From: Cristatella mucedo
Lineage: Eukaryota; Bryozoa; Phylactolaemata; Cristatellidae
Length of the DNA stretch: 64,000 nt
Direction: 5' to 3'
Assembly (NCBI GenBank): GCA_009760855.2
Contig: WPIO01000141.1
Location: forward strand, 680,001-744,000
Within the stretch, counting starts at the first letter, position 1; every line of letters begins with the position of its first letter. Below, in pieces: positions 18,583 through 28,529 of the stretch. The notes beneath the pieces are model-generated. The model did no database searches and was not told the DNA's origin. It saw only the letters and a list, made by a program, of their open reading frames with translations. The position numbers and the translations under genes are program-made.

Positions 18583-18938
18583 GGAAGCTCTCGACGGTGT
18601 TGGACGTCCGCTCCGTCTACCACAGAGTACTCAGCTAGCCGGGTCTTGGACGGCGTATGCTTGTACTGGTGAGACGGAGTCCTGCGACGGTGCGACTGTG
18701 GAAGCCGACTGAGCACTGACACGTTTGTTCGCGCTTGCGGCGTCATCCCGTGCCCCTGTAGTTTACCTTGTACAGGAACTTCCTCTGTAGGCTTGTTTAG
18801 TGCCCTCCTTTGTATAGCGCATGCGTGTGTATTATATAAAGTGTTGTGTACCCGATTGATCACGCGTGAACCACTGTTACCGAAGGGCCCGGCGTAACGA
18901 CCCAGAACGGACATAGATAGTAGCGAGCCAAGTGGGAG
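18583..18938 (+). mobile_element. Partial 5' LTR of the gypsy element
   Basis: Begins ggaagctctcgacgg, which is about 140 bp into the complete LTR. Keeps the TATATAAA box at 18833-18840 and a transcription-start-like region after it. It breaks off at gtagcgagcca, where the other LTRs continue ccatagtgggag, and joins pol within ~25 bp. A 7 bp filler (18576-18582) separates it from the flanking repeat. Confidence 0.88.
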
Positions 18939-18963
18939 CTTAGACCTCGGCCTGCTAGAACAA

Positions 18964-20151
18964 GTGCAGCACCAAATAGACACCGGGAGTTCGAGGCCTA
19001 TTCGGGCCAGGCCCTACCCTGTACCTCAGGCACTGCGATCCGAAGTAGACAACCAGGTACGCGACATGCTCGAAGCCGGCGTGATCGAAGAGTCGTTTAG
19101 CCCATGGAGCTCGCCGGTAGTACTAGTCAAGAAGAAGGACGGTACCTACCGGTTCTGTGTTGATTATAGGCGGCTTAACTCGGTAACGGTCAAGGACAGC
19201 TACCCATTACCTCAGCCAGACGAGGTTTGTCAATTGTTAGGGGGTGCACGATATTTCAGCACTCTTGACCTCGCCTCAGGGTACTGGCAGATAGCGATGC
19301 ACCCTGAAGACAAGGCAAAGACTGCCTTCGTGACTTACAATGGGCAGTACCAGTTTAAGAAGATGAGCTTTGGGCTGTGCAATGCACCAGGTACGTTTCA
19401 GCGAGCCATGGACTTCGTCCTAGCGGGTCTTCAATGGACGACTTGCTTAATTTATATAGACGACATATTGGTCTTATCGAGGAGCTTTGAGGAACATCTC
19501 GTTCGGCTTGGGGAGGTTCTGGATAGGATGAGAGCAAATGGTCTCAAGATCAAACCCTCAAAATGCCACTTCGCCAGAGACGAAGTGTGTTATCTGGGGC
19601 ACGTACTGTCCCCGGACGGTATATTGCCAGATCCTGGGAATGTGGACAAGATTCTGCATTACCCACCACCCAGGGATGCACAGGAGGTCAGGCAGTTCCT
19701 TAGACTGGCCTCTTACTATCGCAAGTTTGTGCCCGGGTTTGCCAAAATTGCTGTGCCGCTAAACAACCTGCTGCGAAAGGGTGAGCGCTTCGTGTGGTCG
19801 AGGGAATGTGAGCGTTCCTTCAAGGATCTCCGGGACCGGCTGTGTGCAAAGCCAATTCTTAGGTTCCCAGACTTTGCTGCACCCTTTGTTCTTAGTACAG
19901 ATGCCAGTGGTACTGCTGTAGGAGCCGTTCTCGGGCAGGTGGTGGACGGGAAGGAGCATGCCGTGGCCTATTTCAGCCGGATTCTGAACAAGGCTGAACG
20001 TAATTACTCTACCGTTGAGCGGGAGGCATTAGCCGTCATAGCAGCGGTGCGCCACTTTCGAGGGTACCTTTATGGCCACCGGTTCTCTGTCCTGACGGAT
20101 CACCAGCCTTGGTGTGGGTCCTTAAAGGGAACCACGAATCTCGGCGCTTAG
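18964..20151 (+). pseudogene. pol: Gypsy pol, first frame: reverse transcriptase and RNase H
   Basis: The frame gives 395 codons. It opens in the RT domain (IDTG and the RPYPVP block), with the palm motifs KKKDGTYRFCVDYRRLN (residues ~54-70), FSTLDLASGYWQI (~98-110), the catalytic YIDD (164-167), LGHVLSPDGI and the RNase H start with LSTDASGTAVGAVLG. The frame is lost near 20112, after TDHQP, where one base is missing relative to the continuing frame; pol continues from 20109. RNase H is therefore split between two frames. The upstream part of pol, with protease, is deleted, so the shown start codon is only the first ATG after the deletion. The family is Ty3/gypsy by motif order. Confidence 0.93.
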
Positions 20152-21845
20152 CAAAGTGGGCATTGGAGCTACAGGAGTACGATATGGATGTGAAATATCG
20201 TTGTGGGAAGGCTAATGCCAATGCTGATGCTCTGTCATGTTTACAAGACCCGGCTCCTGCTGGCTTCGTGGGCACTGTCGTTGCAGCCGAGGCTGACCCT
20301 GCGTACATGAGGAAAATGCAGTTGAACGATTCGTTGCTGCGCTGCCTAATGGATTCGTTGCAGGGGAACGATGTCGGACACTGCACACAGGAGCAAAGAC
20401 AATACGTAAACGATCATCGCTCATCGTTCGTTCTGCTCCCGAATGGGTGTCTCTATCGGGCTGTCACCGGAAGGCGCCGTAAGCAGCTGGTGGTACCTGC
20501 TGCCCTCCGACTGCATGTTAAGCGGGAGTGCCACGATAGTCTATTCGGAGCACATTTGGGCACCCAGAAAACCCTGAGCCGCGTGCAAGAGCGATACTTC
20601 TGGCCAGGCATGGCAGAAGACGTCGCGGAGTATGTAAGGACGTGCATCGCATGCCACTCCAAAAAGCGGCCTCGGCAATGGGCAAAAGTGCCTCTGAAGA
20701 GCATCCCAGTGGAACGACCTTGGCAACGAGTTGCCATGGACATAGTGAAGCTGCCACTAACATCGTCAGGGAACCGGTACATACTAGTGATGACCGACTG
20801 CTTCACCAAGTGGCCCGAGGCTAGAGCGATTCCGGACCAGACAGCACTGACCTGTGCCAAAGTCTTCATGGAAGAGATTGTCTGCCGGCACGGTGTTCCC
20901 GATCAGGTCCTCTCTGACCGTGGGGCCAACTTTATGTCTCGAATGCTCGAGCGGGTGTGTCGCATGATGTCTATCGACCAATTGCACACATCGCCGTATC
21001 ACCCGCAGACTGATGGGCTAGTAGAGCGCTTGAATGGCACGCTTGTAGAGATGCTTTCCATGTTTTCCAGCAGCAACCAGCGTGATTGGGACTTGTACAT
21101 ACCGTACGTGCTGTTTGCCTATCGAACTTGCTTTCACGAGTCGACTCGCTGCAGCCCATTTTTCATGAACCACGGGCGAGAGGCTCGTTTGCCAATAGAC
21201 CTAGTTTTGCCTGTTGACGAGCCGTGTGAAGCCGGGGACGGCTATGTGCAGGCCATGCATGATAAGCTTGTCGAAGCATGGGACGTAGCAAGGCAGAACA
21301 TTCAGGCTGCTCAGGCCCAGCAAAAGCGGCAGTACGACCGTACTGCTACAGAATCCACCCTGAAGGTCGGTGACTACGTGTATGTTTATACACCCAGGCC
21401 CCGGAGGGGTCTTTCACCAAAGTTGCAACACCTGTGGCGAGGTCCCCTCCTTATTGTGGACCGTACTGACACGAACGTTCGCGTTGTGGACGAACGCGAC
21501 ACTGCTGGCACACCTAGCACAGTACATATCAACCGCTGCAAACCAGCTTGGCGCAGGGCAACAGGACTGCCACCTGATGACCTGGAGGACGAGCTTCCCA
21601 CGCCAAGCACTTCTGATGAGGCAGATAGAGGGGAAATTAATGATGATCAGCCACCAGCCACTGCGGATCACGCTGAAGAGGAACCGGTTGAATCGACGGC
21701 GACACCTCAACTCGACAAAGAACTCACGCTCGGAGTTGGACCAGATACTGCCTCACTAAGCGATCAGGCTAATGCAGGCCCAGCTGGCTCACGGCAAAGC
21801 GCGTGCCAGAGGAAGCCCAATCCTCGTTTTTCAGAATTTGTGTAA
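20109..21845 (+). pseudogene. pol: Gypsy pol, second frame: RNase H end and integrase
   Basis: Open for 578 codons from VWVLKGNHESRRLAKWALEL (end of RNase H) to TAA at 21843-21845. The integrase has the HHCC zinc domain (His142, His149, Cys179, Cys182 of this frame), the DDE core (Asp211 in MDIV, Asp270 in SDRGANF, Glu306 in VERLNG) and a GPY/F-like module (WRGPLLIVD at 442-450). The acidic tail ends in RKPNPRFSEFV; no chromodomain is seen. Integrase itself looks intact, and only the frameshift near 20112 separates it from RT. In an active element integrase would insert the cDNA. Confidence 0.94.
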
Positions 21846-22257
21846 AGTTCGTATGTTCCGTGGTATGCGAAAGGTTCAACCGTTAGTGCCATGTGTTTCC
21901 TGTGATTTTAGGTCGACCTCGACTCCGGTCAACGTGCATCGTGGAACATTTGGGACTTCGACCAACAGCAACCGTCTGGCCACCTCATGATGATGATGCC
22001 CACAGAGGACAGTGACCGCTAGCTCGCCAGAAACTCGCCAGGAGCGGCTGTGCCTCGTGAAAAGGACATCGTCTGATAACTTTGAGAGGACATTTTAGAT
22101 TAGTTCGTAGCACTAATAGACTTGTAATCGTGATTACTCGGTGTAATGCTCATGAGCAATCGCTGTGTATTTGGAGCCTCTGTGGTAGTTAAACGACATG
22201 TCCGCAGAGAGGATGGTTGTAGATGCGAGGACGCATCTTCCCCCGGATGGTGACATA
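21846..22257 (+). other. Gypsy 3' untranslated region
   Basis: About 410 bp between the pol stop and the 3' LTR. A purine-rich piece at 22206-22215 (cagagaggatgg region) could be a polypurine tract, but it is not directly beside the LTR. Confidence 0.5.
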
Positions 22258-23626
22258 TGTATCCTAGAGTAGGCGGACCCACTGACATTCGATATGTCGG
22301 GCTGGGCGTTGCCTTGCCCCGGAAGGGAAAAGCCTGGGGTCAGCTCCCAGAGTTCCGAGGACGGGAACTGGGTACAACGTGCTCGCTCTCTTTCGGCGGA
22401 AGCTCTCGACGGTGTTGGACGTCCGCTCCGTCTACCACAGAGTACTCAGCTAGCCGGGTCTTGGACGGCGTATGCTTGTACTGGTGAGACGGAGTCCTGC
22501 GACGGTGCGACTGTGGAAGCCAACTGAGCACTAACACGTTTGTTCGCGCTTGCGGCGTCATCCAGTGCCCCTGTAGTTTACCTTGTACAGGAACTTCCTC
22601 TGTAGGCTTGTTTAGTGCCCTCCTTTGTATAGCGCATGCGTGTGTAATAATAATAATAATAATAATATTGCACTTGATAAAGCGCCCTCAGAGAACTTAA
22701 TCTCTTTCTAGGCGCTTTACATTTGCTGCAAAGTGATACGCAATAGAATAGTAAGTAAAATCATGCTTGAAAAACAAACAAAATGAATAACATGGTTAGG
22801 GGTTACATGCACTGGGTCAGCATGCAAATGTGGTTAGTGGCAGCATGAACAGTGTCAGCACGCATAAGCACATCGAGGACGAATCACAAGGACCCACTAA
22901 ATGCTCTCCTAAATAGGTATGTTTTTAAGTTTCTTTTAAATGTGGTCAGGTCAGGGGATGTTCTGATGCAGGTCGGGAGGGAGTTCCAGGCTGTGGGAGC
23001 ATACGAGCTAAATGCACGGTCTCCAAAGGATTTAAGGTTTGTACGAGGTATTTCTAGACTGGTGGATTCCGAAAAGCGAGTGGTACGATGCTTTGCCTGA
23101 TGGGGTAGTATCTCTGAAAGATAGGCTGGAGCCATAGAATGAAGAGACCTAAAAGTGAGCGACAAAACCTTGAAGTCAATCCGTTGCTTGACTGGTAACC
23201 AGTGCAGGTCGGCGAGAAGTGGAGTAATGTGGCAACTGCGACGCTCACGACAAACAAGCCTAGCTGCAGAGTTTTGCACCAGCTGCAATCGCCTGATCGC
23301 ACATGCTGGTAGGCCAGTAAGCAGTGAGTTGCAGAAGTCGAGACGAGATGTCACGAATGCATGGACCAACTTGGACGTGGTATCCTTATCTAAACAAGCC
23401 CTAATTTTAGCAATGTTATGAAGCTGAAAATAGGCTGATTTGACTGTGGAGCTGATGTGGTCGTCTAACGAGAGGTCGCTTTGGATGTATTATATAAAGT
23501 GTTGTGTACCCGATTGATCACGCGTGAACCACTGTTACCGAAGGCCCGGCGTAACGACCCAGAACGGACATAGATAGTAGCGAGCCATAGTGGGAGTTAG
23601 CCGCTGGCCCGTTGAACTTGGTTACA
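22258..23626 (+). mobile_element. 3' LTR of the gypsy element, split by LINE A
   Basis: TGTA...TACA ends. It is 22258-22646 plus 23490-23626 (about 526 bp) once the LINE A is removed, the same length as the solo LTR at 25745. The LINE lies directly 5' of the TATATAAA box. Confidence 0.92.
22647..23485 (-). mobile_element. LINE A copy inside the gypsy 3' LTR
   Basis: Antisense young-subfamily copy of about 839 bp, flanked by the 4 bp duplication TGTA (22643-22646 and 23486-23489). A 161-codon ORF2 remnant (22884-23369, antisense) reads to the normal end without the frameshift seen at 10825. It is 5'-truncated at ccaaagcgacctctcgttagac. Confidence 0.95.
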
Positions 23627-23880
23627 CACTAAAAGCTCTAACTATGATTGCACGCTGCTCTACTCTTCGGTTATTGTGTATTCGCATAACTTCAGTGTAA
23701 TTGCCTCGACCATTCTGCAGCAATGCACTGCAATCGATTGCAGTGACCCGGGCTTGTACGTCAATCCACCGAAACCAGCAGAAAAACGACCAGAGTACTT
23801 ATACTTTATTTACAATTAAAAATTACAATTTACAATTAATGGCAATGGCCCATGTCAATACAGCAATCTTCTGCAATCGT
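23626..23880 (+). repeat. Satellite-bearing repeat, copy 2, continuation after gypsy
   Basis: The first 139 bp repeats 18437-18575 exactly. It then continues tccaccgaaaccagcag as in the uninterrupted copy at 58408, and one more unit to cagcaatcttctgcaatcg. Confidence 0.85.
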
Positions 23881-23932
23881 TGAAAGTCGGCGGCACCCAG
23901 GCTGTGCAAAGCTAAAGTGGGCATTGGGTATT

Positions 23933-23958
23933 ACATCGCACTTTTAAAAGTGCGATGT
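23933..23958. repeat. Perfect 26 bp palindrome
   Basis: Two 13 bp arms: ACATCGCACTTTT followed at once by AAAAGTGCGATGT. No spacer. Confidence 0.97.
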
Positions 23959-24005
23959 TGTACTTAATGTAATAAACTTAATGTAAAATCCTTCTTTGTC
24001 CGACT

Positions 24006-24060
24006 GATTAGGCCCTAGTGGTTGGCAGTGACCTGCAAACCGAAAGTTCACACCCCTGGA
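24006..24060 (+). mobile_element. tRNA-like SINE relic
   Basis: Reads ggccctagtggttggcag, acctgcaaaccgaaag and ttcacacccc, the order of a tRNA D-arm, anticodon region and T-arm. Too degraded to place in a family. Confidence 0.35.
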
Positions 24061-24199
24061 AACTTCCTCCATAGCCCTCAGGTAGAGGACGATAAATAAA
24101 TATCCATCCTTTTCACCTTAACGTCACTAAAGCTTCGCGAGCCTGAAGCTTTACTAATTAATGTAGCTTCTCGCCTAACCGCTGATGTTTTAGCGAAAC

Positions 24200-24850
24200 C
24201 CGGTACTCTAATGCTCACCACACCTGGAGGCCGAGGGCCGGTGACATGATTTTTCTGCTAACCTCAAGGTCTCCCTCACTTGGTACGATCGCTTTACCCA
24301 TAATCCTGGTCTCATGACTTGAATTTAGTGTGTACACTTACAACGGGTAGATTTCCGTATTTTTCCAGGCCGTTGCCCTCGATTGCCGCGCATTGCCCTC
24401 GCATGTACGTTCAAGATTGGTTGATAGGATGCGGTTGCACTTTTAATACAGCACACTGTTATGCAAGAAGAACGCGATCCTCTCCCGCCAGCTTTGTAAT
24501 TGTGTAACAGGCAATCATAGATAGCTGTATTGTCTCGGGCAATTGCCGTCGATTGCCATGGATTGCCCAAGGTTGAACGCGGAAAATGACAGCATGTGCG
24601 CTCACAGTGAGCGTTATGTGGTTGGATAATTACAAATTCAAACTGCCAATTTCCAGCAAATTTGAACCAAAATGCTGCAGAGACCGGGCCATTGCCGTCA
24701 ATTGTCGTGCATTGCCTTCGATTGTGCCTTTGTCGATTGCAAAAAAGGATGTAGCTGCACTTGTAATGCAGTGTAGTGCAATACGAAAGAAAAGTTGGAG
24801 CTTATCTCAGCAACTGTCAGTCCATTTGTAACTGTCTGTTGTGGATTAGC
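24200..24850 (-). repeat. Satellite-bearing repeat, copy 2, inverted right part
   Basis: The reverse complement is collinear with 59785-60400: accaggtgtggtg end, gatcgtacc, catgagacca, then units with ggcaatcgacggcaattgcc and cctttcaacc-type blocks, ending at gttgctgaga. Relative to 17466-23880 this half is inverted. Confidence 0.8.
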
Positions 24851-25744
24851 GTAACACGCAAGACGGCGTCTTCAGGCGACTTCGGGGCGGAGTTGCGTAG
24901 CTGCTGAGGTGCAGATTCTTCCAAAATGACGTGTGATCGTTGGCATTTTAAGCCACTTAGGTTAGGACAGTTGCAAGCGATTCTTATTGGCTCTTCCGGG
25001 CTGTAGCCATAGGGATACCGACGTCAAAACCCAGAGGCGAGTTTCTATAAGCTAGCACCCTGGAGTGACTAATGACGTCAGTCTTACCCTTTTGTGAGCC
25101 TACTAAAGGGACCGGTAGTGTCTTCTGCTAGCTACCTCCTGCGAGTGAGAGCGCCCACGGAGGGAGAGTGCGACTAGAGAACCTCCTGCGAGTGAGAGCG
25201 CGCGAGCGCCGAGTGAGCATCCGTCGTCCAAGGAGGTTTTAGTGCTGCGAGCACTTGGTGCGAACAGCTGCGACGCGTTCCTCAGCCAAAGGGCTGTGAC
25301 TTTTTCATAGATTCAAATGGCTGCTCGAGTGCTCTTTCTGCACGGGTTCAAAGTCGGTTTCCGGTGCGTTCGAGCTCGATCGATTTGTCAATTCTAAGCG
25401 GTCGGCCATAGTTTAGTTTAGCCATGGAGGTAATTCGTTCTAGAGAGACCTACGCAACAAGCCGGCCGAGATACGCGACGCCTTCGTCTCTTTGCCGCCT
25501 CCGACTCCCGATAAGGTGGTAAAAATTCCCATTCAAGACATTAACAACCGACAATAGCAAATATATCCTTAAATTTAAGAATTTCAGTAAAATTAGGTGT
25601 ATATGAGGTCAATAGAAATTTCAAAATTGTTAGGGTACAATTCAATAAAAAAAACTGCAACAATTTTTTGTTCTTCCCTTCCAGATTTCCCCAGCCAATT
25701 TTGGTGGTTTTCGACTGACTCTATCCAGCCTTAATGTATACATA
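24851..25744. other. Unassigned spacer with a GC-rich, CpG-rich patch
   Basis: 25120-25530 is GC- and CpG-rich and includes a 21 bp direct repeat (cctcctgcgagtgagagcgc at 25135 and 25183). It has ATG starts at 25317 (opening MAARVLFLHGF, stopping after 27 codons) and 25424 (Kozak-like gccATGG). It could be a promoter with a first exon, but no partner exon is visible. Confidence 0.35.
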
Positions 25745-26267
25745 TGTACCCTAGGGTAGGCGGACCCACTGACATTCGATATGTCGGGCTGGGCGTTGCC
25801 TTGCCCCGGAAGGGAAAAGCCTGGGGTCAGCTCCCAGAGTTCCGAGGACGGAAACTGGGTACAACGTGCTCGCTCTCTTTCGGCGGAAGCTCCCGACGGT
25901 GTTGGGCGTCCGCTCCGTCTACCACAGAGTACTCAGCTAGCCGGGTCTTGGACGGCATACGCGTGTACTGGTAAAACGGAGTCCTGCGACGGTGCGACTG
26001 TGGAAGCCGACTGAGCACTAACACGTTTGTCCGCGCTTGCGGCGTCACCCTTTAGTTTACCTTGTATAGGACCTTCCCCTGTAAGGCTTGTTTAGTACCC
26101 TCCTTTGTATAGCGCATGCGTGTGTATTATATAAAGTGTTGTGTACCCGATTGATCACGTGTGAACCACCGTTACCGGAGGGCCCGGCGTAACGACCCAG
26201 AACGGACATAGATAGTAGCGAGCCATAGTGGGAGTTAGCCGCCGGCCCCTTGGACTCGGTTACACAT
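25745..26267 (+). mobile_element. Solo LTR of the gypsy family
   Basis: A complete LTR of about 523 bp with TGTA...TACA ends and TATATAAA at 26128-26135, flanked by the 4 bp duplication CATA. It is collinear with the 3' LTR at 22258-23626 without the LINE. Solo LTRs arise by recombination between the two LTRs of a full element. Confidence 0.93.
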
Positions 26268-26790
26268 ATATAGCAGCCAGATTAGCCGACAAAAATGGCC
26301 CCCCCCCCGTGCCAGAATGTGTTGCTCCCAATCACTAACAGTGCGGATTGACCAGGCCTTGGAATCAAGTCTCTGCACTAGTTCTAGTATTAAATAAATC
26401 TTGAATTTACCTCACACCTTCCAGCCATACATGCTCGTGCTAGTTGCTTGCAATGTTCAAGCGTCACCACCGGAATACTGGTGCTACGTAATGGCAGGGC
26501 GAGCTAAATCAGCCAGCTTGTAACTGATATTCATTATTCGCGGTTCCTGAATTATAAAGGCTTGAAGTATTATGCAACAATCTATTGACAAGGTGGCATA
26601 AAAAACATTGCTATGAGATTGCCAGTCAGTTGCGTTCCCGCCGTTAGCCTATGGGCTGATTTGAACTCTAGGCCACGGAGCTATTGGTGTACGACTGGGC
26701 CACTGTTAAACGCTTGTAACCCTCAGCCGCTATCGAATAGATAATAATATTAATAGCAACAACACAACCTTTACATAGTGCAATCAGAGA
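26268..26790. other. Unassigned spacer
   Basis: Holds a C9 run near 26301 and, at about 26650-26715 (antisense), a possible tRNA-like relic (gatttgaactctaggccacgg). Nothing else recognised. Confidence 0.4.
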
Positions 26791-26794
26791 ATTT

Positions 26795-28285
26795 GATAAT
26801 AGTAATACTAATAATAATAGCAAACTTGATGAATTGCTCTCAGAGAACTCAATCTCTTTCTAGGCGCTTTACATTTGCTGCAAAGAGAAACGCGATTGAA
26901 AGGTGAGTAATATCATGCTTGATAAACAACATGAATAGCATGGTTAGGGGTGACATGCACAGGCATCAGCATGTAATGTGGTTAGTGGTAGCATACACAG
27001 TGCCAGCACACGTAAGCACATGAAGGACGAATCACAGAGACCCACTGAATGCTGTCCAAATGAGGTCAAATCAGGGGATGTTCTGGTGCAAGTCGGGAGT
27101 GAGCTCCAGGCTTTTGGAGCATATGAGCCAAATGCACCGTCTCCTAAGGATTTGAGGTTTGTACGAGGTATTGGCAAACTTTGGGATACCGAAAAGCAGG
27201 TGGTACGATGCTTGGCCTGGTGGGGGAGCAGATCTGTGAGGTAGGCTGGAGCCAAAGAATGAAGTGACCTAAAAGTGAGCGACAATACCTTGAAGTCTAT
27301 CCGTCGCTTGACTGGTAGCCAGTGCAAGTCGGCGAGAGGTGGTGTGATGTGGCAACTGCGACGCTCACGACAGACAAGCCTAGCTGCGGACTTTCGCACC
27401 AGCTGTAATCGCCTGATTGCACATGCCGGTAGGCCAGCATGCAGTGAGTTACAGAAGTCAAGAATGGATGTCACAAATGCATGGACCAACTCAGACGTGG
27501 TATCCTTATCTAAACAAGCCCGAATTTTAGCAATGTTATGTAGCTGAAAGTAGACAGACCTGATTGTGGAGTTGATGTGGCTGTCTAATGAGAGGTCACT
27601 TTGGAATATGACACCTAGATTTCGAGCTGATTCAACAGGAGAAGTGCTGGCATAGCCAATTTTGAGCGTCAGCCTTTCTAATTTCTGAATTAGACTGGGT
27701 TTGCCCATAACTAGTAAGTTAGTCTTATCATCGTTTAGCTTTAGAAAATTTGCTGCCATCCATGTGCGGATGTCATCAATGCATGCAGCAAGTGAGTTGA
27801 GAGAATTTGAGGTGCTCGAAGGCTGGGAGGGATCAAAGCAAAGGTACAACTGAGTGTCATCCGTATAGAAGTGAAAGCCTAGATTGTGCTAGGCAATCAC
27901 ATCAGCAAGAGGGAGAGTATAAACCGTGAAAAGAACCGGACCTAGCACGGAGCCCTGAGGTGCTCCATATTTTAGAGGTACTTCAGATGATCTTTGTCCA
28001 TTCACGTCAATACTCTGGCGTCTCCCACTGAGATAGGATCTGAATCCTTGCAGAGCAGTGCCAGTCGTGCCCAGGCGAGATGAGAGGCGCTCTAGAAGAA
28101 CTTTGTGATCGATGGTATCAAAAGCTGCCGAAAGATCGAGCCAAACAAGCATAGACACTCTACCCATGTTTGCTTTCCTATGTAGATCGTTCTACACTCT
28201 AAGCTATGCTGATTCCGTGGAGTGATTATCTCTAAAGCCAGGCTGGGATTTACTGGCAAGGTTGAAGGTTTCAATGTAGGAGTTC
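26795..28285 (-). mobile_element. LINE A copy with reverse transcriptase
   Basis: Antisense. From 5' to 3' of the element: RT motif A MLVWLDLSAAFDTIDHKVLL (about 28090-28160), motif B GAPQGSVLGPVLF (about 27920), a TAG stop, then motif C FYTDDTQLY (about 27850) and a 301-codon frame (27849-26944) through the thumb to the 3' end. Motif C has YTDD where catalysis normally needs YADD or YVDD. In this copy part of the tail of ORF2 is deleted (SFGQHSVGL in place of the KKNLKTHL segment). These motifs place LINE A in the L2/CR1 group. Confidence 0.92.
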
Positions 28286-28529
28286 AGCTCATGATGAGGC
28301 CAGTAATATGCTGTGTGGCTTACTGAAGTTACGATAAGTGAAGTAAATCTCTGTCACCTTTTCGATGCACCTGTGATTCAGCTTAGTACAAAGAAGTCTC
28401 TTATCGCATTGGCGAGCATCGGAAAGTCACACCTGAGTGGAATTTCTTTCTAGACACTTTACATTTGCTGACCCTGCGTTATAGATATGAGCCATTATTT
28501 AAAAAAATATATCTGAAAAGTAATTAAGG

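Larger units (their letters stand above)
18583..23626 (+). mobile_element. Ty3/gypsy LTR retrotransposon, deleted and mutated
   Basis: The order is a partial 5' LTR (18583 to about 18938), pol from reverse transcriptase to integrase (18964-21845), a 3' region, and a complete 3' LTR (22258-23626) holding a LINE A insertion. The 5' LTR lacks its first ~140 bp and its last ~30 bp; primer-binding site, gag, protease and the start of RT are gone, so it cannot be autonomous. The two LTRs differ by only about three substitutions and one indel over ~355 bp (counted by eye), so insertion is recent. Instead of a short target duplication it is flanked by exact 139 bp direct repeats. Confidence 0.92.

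Noticed and set aside
20453-20869. 138-codon - strand open frame within gypsy integrase
   Set aside because: Antisense shadow; the + strand carries all integrase residues.
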